Source: Xanthomonas cucurbitae (lineage in GTDB: Bacteria > Pseudomonadota > Gammaproteobacteria > Xanthomonadales > Xanthomonadaceae). Taken from it: a stretch of DNA of 64,000 nucleotides. Within the stretch, counting starts at the first letter, position 1. Every line of letters begins with the position of its first letter. A model generated the notes under the pieces. The model was not told the DNA's origin, did not search any database, and worked only from the letters and a program-made list of their open reading frames with translations. Location of the stretch: positions 1-64,000 of the forward strand of contig NZ_MDED01000024.1 of the NCBI RefSeq assembly GCF_002939885.1, in the 5' to 3' direction. Of the stretch, positions 9,814 to 19,021 are shown one piece after another. A program made the position numbers and the translations under genes.

Positions 9814-10737
9814 ATGCCTGCAGTGACGCAATCGCCCCCCACCAGCGCAGCACCTGCCACGCACGCACCCCACGCCATCGCGCTGGGCGAACGCGGCATC
9901 CTGCGTCCCGGCCGCCTGCGGTGGTTGCGCGCCTGCGGCTGGGCCGTCGTGCTGTTCTTTCTGGTCGCCATTCCCACCGGCGTAGTGACCCGGTCGCTGG
10001 GCAGCTTGTGGCCGAAGAGCAACGAGCCGGTGCAGTTTGCGGTCAGCACCTTCGGTGCGCTGGTGGCCTTGGGCATCTACGCGCTGGCGGTACGCCTGGC
10101 CGAACAGCGCACTCCTTCCGAAATCGCCGTGCGCCCCATGCTGCCGCAGCTGGCCATCGGCCTGCTGGCCGGTGCGGCGATGTTTTCTGCGGTCATGGGC
10201 ATCATGGCGCTGTTCGGTCTTTACGATATCCAGGCAACCGGCCCTGCATCGGCATGGACACCGCTGCGCCAGGCGTTGCAGGCCGGCGTCGTGGAAGAAC
10301 TGATGATGCGCGCGGCAATCCTGCGGCTGCTGTGGCGCGCGTTCGGCCCCTGGACTGCGTTTGCGGTCTCCTCTGCGGTGTTCGGCTTCAGCCATCTGGG
10401 CAACCCCAACGCCACGGTGTTGGCGGCGGTCTGCATCGCCCTGGAAGCCGGCGTGATGCTGGGCGCGTTCTATGCGCTCACCGGCCGCATCTGGGTGTCG
10501 ATCGGGGCGCACACCGCCTGGAATTTCACCCAGGGCTATCTGTTCGGCGCCGCTGTCTCGGGCATCGCCCCGGGCGCGGCCATCGCGCGCAGCACGCCCA
10601 ACGCCGCCATGCCCGACATGTTCACCGGCGGTGTGTTCGGCCCTGAAGCGTCGCTACCTGCGGCGCTGGTGTGCCTGGCCGTTGGGCTGAGCGTGGTCTG
10701 GGTGGCATGGCGTACGGGCAGGTTCGCCGTGCGCTGA
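9814..10737 (+). CDS. CPBP (CAAX/Abi) family intramembrane glutamic protease
   Basis: The 307-residue polytopic membrane protein has the three CPBP motifs: EE-x3-R in VVEELMMRAAILR, the FxxxH block in FGFSHLGN, and the last helix IGAHTAWNF. These residues form the active site of CAAX-processing enzymes. In bacteria the family also includes bacteriocin self-immunity proteins, so the substrate is uncertain. AAGGAG seven bases before the ATG decides the start; the frame's upstream extension overlaps marR. The gene probably forms a two-gene unit with marR. Confidence 0.88.
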   Translation: MPAVTQSPPTSAAPATHAPHAIALGERGILRPGRLRWLRACGWAVVLFFLVAIPTGVVTRSLGSLWPKSNEPVQFAVSTFGALVALGIYALAVRLAEQRTPSEIAVRPMLPQLAIGLLAGAAMFSAVMGIMALFGLYDIQATGPASAWTPLRQALQAGVVEELMMRAAILRLLWRAFGPWTAFAVSSAVFGFSHLGNPNATVLAAVCIALEAGVMLGAFYALTGRIWVSIGAHTAWNFTQGYLFGAAVSGIAPGAAIARSTPNAAMPDMFTGGVFGPEASLPAALVCLAVGLSVVWVAWRTGRFAVR

Positions 10738-11007
10738 TCGCGCACTGGCGCATCCACCCACTCGCCTTTATACGCATCGCTCCATCGCACAGCCGCGACA
10801 GGACATTCCACTGGCGCGCAGGTCCTGCAGCGATCTGTGCGCCAGTCGTGCACCACATGCCAACCTATGGCAGACCCACGAGCGAACTGCTCGGTACGCA
10901 TCTTGCCAACCTCCACACACGCCACCCTCTAGGCTGGGTTTTTCGATCCATCGTGACGGCACGCAGCGCATTGCGCCTGCGGTCGCGCGACACGCACGGA
11001 GGTGTTT

Positions 11008-11469
11008 ATGGCGTTGATTCATTCCATCCTGATGGGCGCGGTGGCCGGCATGCGCTCGATGACCCCGCTTGCTGCGGTCGCCAATGCCGCACGCAGCGGG
11101 AAGCTTCCCCGCGACAACGGTGCCCCCGGCCTACTGGCCAACCCACTGGCCTCGGCCGGCATGCTGGCGCTGGCCAGCGGTGAAATCGCCGGGGACAAGA
11201 TGAAAAGCGCACCCGACCGCATCGTGTTGCCCGGCATGGTGGCGCGCGTGGCCACCGGCATGCTCGCCGGTGCGGCATTGGCACCACGTCACCAGCGTGG
11301 CGTCGCCGCCGTGCTGGGTGCGGCGGCCGCCGTCGGCGCCGCCTACCTCACCTTCAACCTGCGCATGCGGGCGATCGAGCGTTATGGCCAGACCAGCACC
11401 GGCGCCGTGGAGGATGCGATTTCGGTGGGCGCTGCTGCATTGATCGTGCGCAGCGCGGCACACGAGTAA
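11008..11469 (+). CDS. DUF4126-family small membrane protein
   Basis: The 153-residue product begins with MALIHSILMGAVAGMRSMTP, the conserved DUF4126 opening in which a helix is followed by GxRSM-TP. Further helices (GMVARVATGMLAGAALA and GVAAVLGAAAAVGAAYLTF) give an integral membrane protein. GGAGG five bases before the second ATG fixes the start. The function is unknown. It is a single gene with 270 bases upstream in which I see nothing recognisable. It is convergent with the glutathione-dependent reductase. Confidence 0.75.
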   Translation: MALIHSILMGAVAGMRSMTPLAAVANAARSGKLPRDNGAPGLLANPLASAGMLALASGEIAGDKMKSAPDRIVLPGMVARVATGMLAGAALAPRHQRGVAAVLGAAAAVGAAYLTFNLRMRAIERYGQTSTGAVEDAISVGAAALIVRSAAHE

Positions 11470-11478
11470 GCGTGCGGA

Positions 11479-12465
11479 CTAGCCGCCCTGGTGCGCCTCG
11501 CGCCCGTGCGGCGCCAGCAGGTCCAGCACCGGGCCCAGCGGCACGATCCCGGTGGGATTGATCGTGTCGTGGCTCTGGTAGTAGTGGCCCTTGATGTGCT
11601 GGAAATCCACCGTCTCGGCGATGCCGGGCAGCTGGTATAGCTCGCGCAGAAAGCCCGACAAGTGCGGGTAATCGGCAATGCGGCGCAGATTGCACTTGAA
11701 GTGCCCCACGTACACCGCGTCGAAGCGCACCAGCGTGGTGAACAGGCGCCAGTCGGCTTCGGTCAAGGTGTCGCCACACAGATAGCGTTGCTGGCCCAGG
11801 CGTGCCTCAAGCCAATCCAACGACTCAAAAAGTGGGCTTATCGCGTCTTCGTAAGCGCGCTGCGTGGTGGCAAATCCCGCCTTGTACACGCCATTGTTGA
11901 CGGTGTCGTAGACACGCGCATTGACCGCATCGATCGCTGCCCGCAACGGCGCGGGATAGTAATCGCCCGCGCGCGCGCCGACCGCATCGAACGCGCTGTT
12001 GAACATGCGGATGATATCGGCCGATTCGTTGCTCACCACCGTCTTGCGCTCGCGGTCCCACAGCACCGGCACGGTCACCCGCCCGGAGTACTGCGGGTCG
12101 GCCTTGAGATAGACCTGGTACAGACGTTGCGCGTGATTGACCGAATCTTCCACCACCCCCGGGCCTGCATCGAAGGTCCAGCCGTGTTCGCCCATCAGCC
12201 AGTTCACCACCGACACATCGATCATCGACTGCAGGCCTTTCAGGTGGCGAAAGATCAAGGTGCGATGCGCCCACGGGCAGGCCAGCGACACATACAGGTG
12301 ATACCGCCCCGCCGCAGCCTGGAATCCGGCCTCCCCATGCGGGCCGGCCGCCCCATCGCGCGTCACCCAGTTGCGGAACTGCGATTGCGAGCGCTCAAAG
12401 TGCCCATCGCTGCTGTCGGTGTCATACCAACGGTCTTGCCACTTGCCCTCGACCAGCAGGCCCAT
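11479..12465 (-). CDS. Glutathionyl-hydroquinone reductase (GST Xi class, YqjG/PcpF type)
   Basis: The enzyme removes glutathione from glutathionyl-hydroquinones in the cytoplasm. The 328-residue length is normal. The catalytic cysteine lies in LYVSLACPWAHRTLI near the N-terminus, and the hallmark motifs are present (VSVVNWLMGEHGWTF, YKAGFATTQ, and the C-terminal KGHYYQSHDTINPTGIVP). The start gives MGLLVEGKWQDRWYDT; the open frame before it is non-coding. A perfect 13-base palindrome lies in the divergent promoter region shared with the SDR gene, so the two may be co-regulated (inference). Confidence 0.92.
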   Translation of the reverse strand: MGLLVEGKWQDRWYDTDSSDGHFERSQSQFRNWVTRDGAAGPHGEAGFQAAAGRYHLYVSLACPWAHRTLIFRHLKGLQSMIDVSVVNWLMGEHGWTFDAGPGVVEDSVNHAQRLYQVYLKADPQYSGRVTVPVLWDRERKTVVSNESADIIRMFNSAFDAVGARAGDYYPAPLRAAIDAVNARVYDTVNNGVYKAGFATTQRAYEDAISPLFESLDWLEARLGQQRYLCGDTLTEADWRLFTTLVRFDAVYVGHFKCNLRRIADYPHLSGFLRELYQLPGIAETVDFQHIKGHYYQSHDTINPTGIVPLGPVLDLLAPHGREAHQGG

Positions 12466-12802
12466 GATTTTTCCTTGCAACCGGCACAGGCTCTCCAACG
12501 TAGCCGACCGGCGTTGCAGGACATGTGAGCGCTGCCCCCCTCCGGCCGCCAAGGCGCCGCCCACAACGGCAACGCCATGGCAGGTGGACCACGACCGAGG
12601 AGCTGGACGGTAGCGAGCGGCAGGACCTCGCCCTGGTGCCCGATTGGCGCGGTGCCGCGCCAATCGGCGAAAATGCGCGAGCGCACTGCGGCGCATCTGG
12701 TCACGCGGCCCCCGGCCGGCGGACCGTTGCCCTGCCCTGGTGCCGGACCTCGCAGGCTTCCGTCCGCAGCAGCTGCGCCATTGCCCCTTCCTTGGATCCG
12801 TC
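12466..12802. promoter_or_regulatory. Divergent promoter region with a perfect 13-base inverted repeat
   Basis: Between the glutathionyl-hydroquinone reductase gene (minus) and the SDR gene (plus) lies CCGATTGGCGCGG, two bases, then its exact inverse (12640-12667). It has no T-run, and it is between two outward-facing genes, so an operator for a dimeric regulator is more likely than a terminator. I see no gene in the rest of the spacer. The -10 and -35 boxes are not clear enough to call. Confidence 0.5.
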
Positions 12803-14386
12803 TTGAACACCACCGCCCCGCCCCCGCCCGCCGCCGACCTGCCACTGACCGACCGCCTGCGCGCCGCGCTGGATGTGCTGGAAGCCATCGATGCCGACCG
12901 CAGCGTCCTCGACTCCCTGCCCGAGGCCGACCGCGTGCGCCTGCACCAGGTGGTGGCCCGCGTCTACCACCCCGAGCCCAAGGCGCGCCGCCAGTTGCTC
13001 AAGCAGCGCGAACGCGAGCGGCACCAGGAGAAGGTGCGCAAGGCCGAAGCCCTGCTCGAACAACGCGGCATCCGCGCGTTGCGGCGCAAACCGGTGTTCA
13101 GCACGCCGAACTACTTCCCGCCACACGCCGCCGGCCTGCACGACGCGCACAACGGCGAGAACGCCGCCGCCGAGGAGCCGACGCATTCGCCCGAGCTGCG
13201 CCACTGCTATGTGTGCAAGCAGAAATTCACCCAGCTGCACGATTTCTACGACCAGATGTGCCCCGCCTGCGCCGAGCTGAATTTCTTCAAGCGCACCGAA
13301 ACCGCCGACCTGCGCGGGCGTGTTGCATTGCTCACCGGCGGCCGGGTCAAGATCGGCTACCAGGCCGGCCTGAAGCTGCTGCGCGCCGGTGCCGAACTCA
13401 TCGTCACCACCCGCTTCCCGCGCGATTCGGCCGCGCGTTATGCGCAGGAGCCGGACTTTGCGCAGTGGGGCCATCGCCTGCAGGTGTTTGGGCTGGATCT
13501 GCGCCACACGCCCAGCGTGGAGGCGTTCTGCAGCCAGTTGCTGGCCACCCGGCTGCGGCTGGACTTCATCATCAACAATGCCTGCCAGACCGTGCGCCGC
13601 CCGCCGCAGTTCTATGCGCACATGATGGCCAACGAAACCGCCGCACTGCACGCCCTGCCGGAGACCGTGCAACGACTGGTTGGCCATTACGAAGGCCTGC
13701 GCACGCCCGAGCCCTTGCGGAAGGCCTCGGCCGCTGCGCTGCCAGCGGAACACGGCCGCAGCCTTGACGATGCCGATGGCCTCACCCGCGCCGCCGAGCT
13801 TTCACAGATTGCCCTGCTGGACGACGAACTGGTGGGGCAGGAGCACCTGTTCCCCGACGGCCGGCTGGACCAGGACCTGCAGCAGGTGGATCTGCGCGGG
13901 CGCAATTCCTGGCGCCTGCTGATGGCCGAAGTGCCGTCGGTGGAATTGCTGGAAACGCAACTGGTCAACGCCATCGCGCCGTTCATCATCAATGCGCGCC
14001 TGAAGCCGTTGATGCTGCGCACGCCCGAGCGCGACAAGCACATCGTCAACGTCTCGGCGATGGAGGGCCAGTTCTACCGCAACTTCAAGACCACCCGGCA
14101 CCCGCACACCAACATGGCCAAGGCCGCGTTGAACATGATGACGCGCACCTCGGCGGCCGATTACCAGAACGACGGCATCCACATGAACAGCGTGGACACC
14201 GGCTGGGTGACCGACGAGGATCCGGCCGACATCGCTGCGCTCAAGGTGCAGCAGGAACGTTTTCACCCACCGCTGGATATCGTCGATGGCGCCGCGCGCA
14301 TCGTCGACCCGATCATTCACGGCTTCAATACCGGCGAACACGTCTGGGGGCAATTCCTGAAGGACTACGCGCCCACGGATTGGTAG
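12803..14386 (+). CDS. Atypical SDR oxidoreductase with N-terminal zinc ribbon
   Basis: The 527-residue product starts at TTG (LNTTAPPPP) on length grounds; no strong Shine-Dalgarno sequence is seen. Residues 60-95 are a charged helix. Four cysteines (CYVC at 135-138, CPAC at 153-156) form a zinc-ribbon-like knuckle. A Rossmann domain follows with LLTGGRVKIGY instead of TGxxxGIG, and later IINNACQTV. The active-site serine is present in VNVSAMEGQF. At the YxxxK position the sequence reads TNMAK, so the tyrosine is replaced by threonine. It may bind NAD(P) but use other chemistry, or none. The substrate is unknown. Confidence 0.75.
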   Translation: MNTTAPPPPAADLPLTDRLRAALDVLEAIDADRSVLDSLPEADRVRLHQVVARVYHPEPKARRQLLKQRERERHQEKVRKAEALLEQRGIRALRRKPVFSTPNYFPPHAAGLHDAHNGENAAAEEPTHSPELRHCYVCKQKFTQLHDFYDQMCPACAELNFFKRTETADLRGRVALLTGGRVKIGYQAGLKLLRAGAELIVTTRFPRDSAARYAQEPDFAQWGHRLQVFGLDLRHTPSVEAFCSQLLATRLRLDFIINNACQTVRRPPQFYAHMMANETAALHALPETVQRLVGHYEGLRTPEPLRKASAAALPAEHGRSLDDADGLTRAAELSQIALLDDELVGQEHLFPDGRLDQDLQQVDLRGRNSWRLLMAEVPSVELLETQLVNAIAPFIINARLKPLMLRTPERDKHIVNVSAMEGQFYRNFKTTRHPHTNMAKAALNMMTRTSAADYQNDGIHMNSVDTGWVTDEDPADIAALKVQQERFHPPLDIVDGAARIVDPIIHGFNTGEHVWGQFLKDYAPTDW

Positions 14387-14605
14387 CCGTCAGCCCCGCG
14401 CCGTGCTGGCGGCAGGCACGCCGAGCGCGCTGGAAGGGCGCGCTCCCAGGTGCCCGGCCGGGCCGGCGGCGATAGAAGATATCGATTTGCGAGCGGCGTT
14501 TTTTCACGCCAGCATCACATGTACTGGGATGGGGATGCCGCCACTGGGGCGACAGGCGGATCGGGCCGGCTTTCCACCCGCCACAGCGTATGCGAAGGGG
14601 CAAGC

Positions 14606-14710
14606 ATGTATCTGATCCGGGCTCACCAGCGCGCCGTGCAGTCGGCGCTGATCGTTGGCTACGTCTTCCTGCTCGGCTGGGCGGGCTGGCTCTTCACGCA
14701 CCTGCACTGA
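14606..14710 (+). CDS. Possible 34-residue small membrane protein
   Basis: A short frame from ATG reads MYLIRAHQRAVQSALIVGYV and then FLLGWAGWLFTHLH, followed by TGA. It has a basic N-terminal segment and one helix of about 18 hydrophobic residues, the shape of a small inner-membrane protein. An AAGGGG stretch lies about eight bases before the start and can serve as a ribosome binding site. It sits in the 397-base gap between the convergent SDR and GntR genes, where nothing else is seen. Chance cannot be excluded. Confidence 0.4.
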   Translation: MYLIRAHQRAVQSALIVGYVFLLGWAGWLFTHLH

Positions 14711-14783
14711 ACACCGGCAGGCGGCCGCGCTGTCGCCGCAGTCGCCAGCCAGCGTCGGGACCTGCCGCGTCTTCCGGTGGCGC

Positions 14784-15503
14784 CTACGCCCCACCCGAGC
14801 GCGGCAGCGGCGCCGGCACGTTCAACACCCCTCCGGCCGCCACATACGCCGCCAGCGCCTGGCCCTGGCTCAACAGATGCCCGTGCATGGTGCGCTCTGC
14901 GCCTTCCGCATCGCCGCGCCGCACGCATTCCATCAGTTGCCGATGCTCGGCCAGCGATTGCGCCATCCGCCCGGGAGTGAGTAACTGCCGCCCGCGATGC
15001 ATCTTGAGGATGCGATGCAGATCGTGGGTGACGCGGATCAGCCACGGATTGCCGGCGTAGTGCTGCACCGTCTCGTGGATCAGATAATTGTTGCGGTAGT
15101 ACTCGGCCAGATCGCCGGAGGCGGCCGAGGCCTCCATCGCCGCATGCAACTCTTCCAGGCGCTGCACACCGGCTGCGTCGATGCGCTTGACCGCATCGTG
15201 TGCACAGCGGCCTTCCAGCATCGCCATCACCGGGAACAGCTGGTTGAGGTCTTCCAGCGTCAGCCGCGTGACCCGGCTGCCGCGGCCGGCGTCCAGCTGC
15301 ACCAGGCCTTCGGCCGCGAGCAGCTTGAGGCTTTCGCGCAAGGGGGTGCGGCTGATGCCGAGCTCTTCGGCCAGCGCCGGCTCGTCGATCCATTCGCCCG
15401 GCGGCAACGCGTAGTCGTAGATCTTCTGGCGCAGGCGCTCGGCCACTTCCTCGTACAGCGGTACGCGCTTTCTGGCGCTGCGCGAATCAGGGGCGAGGGT
15501 CAT
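14784..15503 (-). CDS. GntR-family regulator, FCD subfamily (malonate operon regulator candidate)
   Basis: The 239-residue protein has an N-terminal winged helix (VPLYEEVAERLRQKIYDYALPPGEWID, then LAEELGISRTPLRESLKLLAAEGLV; about residues 14-65). An all-helical FCD ligand domain follows, with the metal and ligand histidines in YLIHETVQHYAGN and EHRQLMECV. It is the last gene of the minus-strand malonate cluster, 79 bases after the carrier. In other bacteria GntR proteins such as MdcY/MatR control malonate use. The perfect repeat over the mdcA promoter is the natural candidate operator (inference). Confidence 0.85.
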   Translation of the reverse strand: MTLAPDSRSARKRVPLYEEVAERLRQKIYDYALPPGEWIDEPALAEELGISRTPLRESLKLLAAEGLVQLDAGRGSRVTRLTLEDLNQLFPVMAMLEGRCAHDAVKRIDAAGVQRLEELHAAMEASAASGDLAEYYRNNYLIHETVQHYAGNPWLIRVTHDLHRILKMHRGRQLLTPGRMAQSLAEHRQLMECVRRGDAEGAERTMHGHLLSQGQALAAYVAAGGVLNVPAPLPRSGGA

Positions 15504-15582
15504 GGTGGGCAGGTCGTCGGCGTTGGAGCAGGGGCGCCCATTCTACCGGGGCACCCCTGGGCCCTGCCCGATACCGCCGGCC

Positions 15583-16938
15583 TCACAGCCAACCCGGCAC
15601 CACGAACAGCAGCCACGCCGCCAGCGGCCCCAACACCACCACCAGCCCGCTATAGACCAGGAAGCGGCGGAACAGGCCGTCGCGTTCTTCCTTGGCGGCC
15701 GAGGCCACCACCAGCGCACCATTGGTGGAGAACGGGCTGACATCCACGATCGTGGACGACACCGCCAACGCGCAGATCACCCCGGCGGCACCCAGCTGCC
15801 CCTGCATCAGGAACGGCACCGCCAGCGGGATGGTGGCACCCAGCACGGCCGCCGACGAGGCGAATGCGGAGACGATGCCGCCCACATAGCAGACCAGCAA
15901 CGCGCCGAGTAGCGGCATGCCGATGTGCGAGACGCCGGTGCCGATGTAGTCCACCGCGCCGGCTTTTTCCAGCACCGCCACATAGGTCACCACACCGCTA
16001 ATCAACAGCACCGTGGACCAGCTGATGCCGTCCACCGCGCCCTTCTGCGCATTCGGCGAAATCAGCGCCAGCGCCACGGCGACGGTGATCGACACCAGGC
16101 CGACATTGAGGTTGTAGACCAGCGCCGCAACACCCAGGCCGAGCAAGCCGATCAAGGTGATGACCCGGTCGCGGGTGATCGCCACCGCCTCCAGCGCCAG
16201 CGGATCGGTGGACAAGGTGCCACCGCCGGCAGCGACCAGCGCGCCATGGCCTTCGATGGCGAAGCGGCGTTGCGAAGCCTGGTCGCCGGTGACCGGCACA
16301 TACTGCGCATCGGCCAGCGACGTTGCCTGCCGACGCATCAGCGTGAGCCCGCCGAAGGCGCAGAAACAGATGATCGCCATCATCAGGTTGAAGCCCAGGC
16401 TGGTGAGGAATACCGCCATTTCGGTGACATCCAGCCCGGCCTTTTCCACCACCTTGTTGGTGATGCCGCCATACACGCTGATTGGCGAGAACCCACCGCC
16501 CTGCGCACCATGGATCACCAGCAGGCCCATCATCAGCGGATTGATGCGGTACTGCTTGGCGAAGCGCAGCGCGACCGGGCCGATGATGGCCACCGCCGCC
16601 GGCCCCAACGCGCCGAACGCGGTGAGCAGGCCGGTGATGAGGAACATCACCCACGGAATGGCCACGATATGCCCGCGGACCGCGCGGACCGCCCAATGCA
16701 CCAGCAGATCGATGGTGCCGTTCTTTTGCGCGATGGCAAACAGATAGGTGATGCCGACCAGGGTCAGGAACAGATCGCCAGGAAAGCCGGCCAGCACCTC
16801 CTTGCCGTCAAGCCCCACCCATACCCCACCGACGATGAACGCCAGCGCGAAGGCCACCGCGCCCATGTTGATGGGCAGAGCGGTGGCCACGATAAACATC
16901 ACAACCAAGCCAAGAATCGTTGCAATTTGCGGGGTCAT
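15583..16938 (-). CDS. MatC/SLC13-like dicarboxylate (malonate) carrier
   Basis: The 451-residue polytopic inner-membrane permease has about 12 hydrophobic segments. The opening MTPQIATILGLVVMFIVATA resembles the MatC N-terminal domain. Ion-transporter-like re-entrant features appear in GALGPAAVAIIGP and STIVDVSPFSTNGAL. Its place between the mdc enzymes and a GntR regulator points to malonate import. Classical mdc clusters use MdcLM or MdcF carriers, so this is a different transporter class in the same role. A GGGAGG motif precedes the start. Substrate is inferred from context only. Confidence 0.8.
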   Translation of the reverse strand: MTPQIATILGLVVMFIVATALPINMGAVAFALAFIVGGVWVGLDGKEVLAGFPGDLFLTLVGITYLFAIAQKNGTIDLLVHWAVRAVRGHIVAIPWVMFLITGLLTAFGALGPAAVAIIGPVALRFAKQYRINPLMMGLLVIHGAQGGGFSPISVYGGITNKVVEKAGLDVTEMAVFLTSLGFNLMMAIICFCAFGGLTLMRRQATSLADAQYVPVTGDQASQRRFAIEGHGALVAAGGGTLSTDPLALEAVAITRDRVITLIGLLGLGVAALVYNLNVGLVSITVAVALALISPNAQKGAVDGISWSTVLLISGVVTYVAVLEKAGAVDYIGTGVSHIGMPLLGALLVCYVGGIVSAFASSAAVLGATIPLAVPFLMQGQLGAAGVICALAVSSTIVDVSPFSTNGALVVASAAKEERDGLFRRFLVYSGLVVVLGPLAAWLLFVVPGWL

Positions 16939-17025
16939 GCGCCCTCCCAGACACTTGATTCGCGTACAGCACGGATGGCCACCCGCCATCCAGGGGGCAC
17001 GCTATGTGCGCCACCTGCCGGTCCT

Positions 17026-17946
17026 TCATGCCGCGCGCTCGCACGCGGCGCCGACCCATTCCACGACACCGTGGATGCCGTGGAATTCATCGACCGAGCG
17101 CGCCTCGCACCCCGGTACGACCTCGCGCACCATGCGCGCCAATGCGCTGCCCGGGCCGAGTTCGAGAAACACGCGCGCACCGCGTTCGGCCGCCTGCACC
17201 AGCACGTCACGCCAACGCACGGTCTGCGCGATCTGTGCCGACAGGCTGTCGACGACCAGCGCAGGCGTGGTGACCGCGCGTGCATCGATACCGGCCAGCA
17301 CGCGCACGGCTGGCGCGCGTACGGCCACCTTGTTCAATTCGATGGCGAACGCATCGGCTGCCTCGCGCAGCCACGGCGTATGCGCAGGCACGCTGACCGG
17401 CAGCAAGGTCGTGCGCGCACCACGTGCCTGCGCGTCATCGCCCAGCGCCTGCAGTGCGGCGCGTGGGCCGCCAAGCACGGCATGGTCGTCGCCATTGAGG
17501 ATGGCAAGCGCGGCGCCATGGCTGTTGCAGAGCGATTCAAGCGTGGTCAGTGGCAGGCCGACCACCGCCATCAGCCCGGCGTGCGCGGGACTGGCGGCGT
17601 CCATCAGGCGCGCGCGGGTGGCGGCCAGCTGCAGGCAGGTGGCGATTTCCATGCTGCCGGCCACGGCGTGCGCGGCGAGTTCGCCCACGCTATAACCCAG
17701 CGCCATCAAGGGCGTCGGCAACTGCTGGCGTAGCGCCTGCCACTGCGCCAGCGTGCCTGCGCAGACCAGCGGCTGGGCGATGGCATTGGCATAGCGGCCG
17801 GGATCGGCCGCCAGACGCTGGGACGATGTGCCAAGCAGCGCGTCCGCAAGCGCGACGACCTCAGGCGCAGCCGGCGCATCCGCCACCTGCGCGAACATCT
17901 CCGGATGCTGGCCGCCTTGGCCGGGGCAGAGGATGGCCAGGCTCAT
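17026..17946 (-). CDS. mdcH: Malonate decarboxylase epsilon subunit, malonyl-CoA:ACP transacylase
   Basis: MdcH loads malonyl groups onto the acyl-carrier subunit MdcC to prime malonate decarboxylase. The 306-residue FabD-like fold shows the N-terminal LCPGQGGQHPEMF, the catalytic serine 86 in GYSVGE, the histidine region VSVPAHTPWL, and the C-terminal LELGPGSALARMV. The gene is separated from mdcB by 184 bases that hold a REP-like hairpin, so its expression relative to the upstream genes may be set by mRNA processing (inference). Confidence 0.92.
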   Translation of the reverse strand: MSLAILCPGQGGQHPEMFAQVADAPAAPEVVALADALLGTSSQRLAADPGRYANAIAQPLVCAGTLAQWQALRQQLPTPLMALGYSVGELAAHAVAGSMEIATCLQLAATRARLMDAASPAHAGLMAVVGLPLTTLESLCNSHGAALAILNGDDHAVLGGPRAALQALGDDAQARGARTTLLPVSVPAHTPWLREAADAFAIELNKVAVRAPAVRVLAGIDARAVTTPALVVDSLSAQIAQTVRWRDVLVQAAERGARVFLELGPGSALARMVREVVPGCEARSVDEFHGIHGVVEWVGAACERAA

Positions 17947-17959
17947 GGAGTTGCTCGGT

Positions 17960-18110
17960 GAGCTGTGGTCGGACGGTGTCTGCCAGAGCTGCCCTCATCC
18001 GCCCTTCGGGCACCTTCTCCCGTAGACGGGAGAAGGACGGCACCCGGCACAGTAGTAGGTGGTGCGATACGACTGCTCGCACGTTCTGCCACGACACGTG
18101 CAGTGAGACG
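17960..18110. repeat. REP-like hairpin element inside the mdc operon
   Basis: Between mdcH and mdcB lies the interspersed element beginning TGCCCTCATCCGCCCTTCGG. Its core is a perfect hairpin, CCTTCTCCCG-TAGA-CGGGAGAAGG (18013-18036). This element type recurs in Xanthomonas intergenic regions. A degraded relative (CACCCTCATCGGCC, then GGAGAAGG) appears after the PadR gene near 24185-24255. In an operon such a hairpin can protect upstream mRNA from 3' decay. Confidence 0.65.
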
Positions 18111-18130
18111 GCGCGGATGGGGATCTGGGC

Positions 18131-19021
18131 TCATGCGCGCTCCTGGCAGTGCAGAAACCACGCACAGGCCAACAGATCGGCACTGCCGCCGGGGCTGAGC
18201 CGGCGTTCGACGAAGCCCTTGCTGAGTGCAGCAAGCCGATCGCGCCAGTTTGGCTGCGCCGTACCGCCATCGGCAAGAAAGCCGGATGCCTGCGCCTTGG
18301 CATACGCCAGTCCATCGGCGCCACCGCGATGCAACAGATTGAGATCGTCCACCTGTGCGACCAACTGCATCAGGGTATCCACGAGCGCGGCCTCCTGCGT
18401 GGCACCGCTGTTCAACCGGGCACGCAAGGTTGGCAACGCCACCTCGCGCAGCAGCGGATAACCCATCGCGGCCTGCTCGCGCACACCGCTGACCGGGTGC
18501 TGCGCACGCATGCGCTGGCCGTTGCTGCGCGGATCCAGCGGCGCGGCCAGCACCGCGTCGCGCCAGACCTGCACGCCCTGGCAGATGACTTCAGCAGCGG
18601 GGGGCCGCTGCTGTGCAGCGTGCAGGCGCGCGGCCTGCGCGGTGAGCAGGCCAAGGCTGAAGATGGCACCCCGGTGCGTGTTGATGCCGCCGGTAGCGCG
18701 CAGCATGGCGGCCTCGGCGACGATCCCCCGTTCGCGCAGCTGCGCGAAGGGCGCGTTGTCGATCCCGGCCTGGGCGATGGCGACGAAATAGCCCCGCAGT
18801 GCAAACAGGCTGCGTAGGAAGGTGGACGCGTCCATGTCGGTGTGGCTGCCGCTGTCGAACGGCGTCACCAGGCCGGGCTTGAACGCACATGCCAATTCCT
18901 CGTGCAGCGCGCCAACCGCAAGACGGCCGATGCGGTGCGCCAGCGGGCTGGCGTGGGCCTGTGCAGGGGGCGATGAGTCAGGGTGGTCGAAATACCCCCC
19001 GTGTTGCGCCTGCGCCCTCAT
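18131..19021 (-). CDS. mdcB: Triphosphoribosyl-dephospho-CoA synthase
   Basis: MdcB (CitG-like) makes 2'-(5''-triphosphoribosyl)-3'-dephospho-CoA from ATP and dephospho-CoA, the precursor of the MdcC prosthetic group. The 296-residue protein contains the family blocks [32 protein letters not shown] and [10 protein letters not shown], with [10 protein letters not shown] near the end. Its ATG overlaps the mdcG stop codon (ATGA), which indicates translational coupling and fixes the start; the frame's 16 extra codons upstream are rejected. Confidence 0.92.
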   Translation of the reverse strand: MRAQAQHGGYFDHPDSSPPAQAHASPLAHRIGRLAVGALHEELACAFKPGLVTPFDSGSHTDMDASTFLRSLFALRGYFVAIAQAGIDNAPFAQLRERGIVAEAAMLRATGGINTHRGAIFSLGLLTAQAARLHAAQQRPPAAEVICQGVQVWRDAVLAAPLDPRSNGQRMRAQHPVSGVREQAAMGYPLLREVALPTLRARLNSGATQEAALVDTLMQLVAQVDDLNLLHRGGADGLAYAKAQASGFLADGGTAQPNWRDRLAALSKGFVERRLSPGGSADLLACAWFLHCQERA

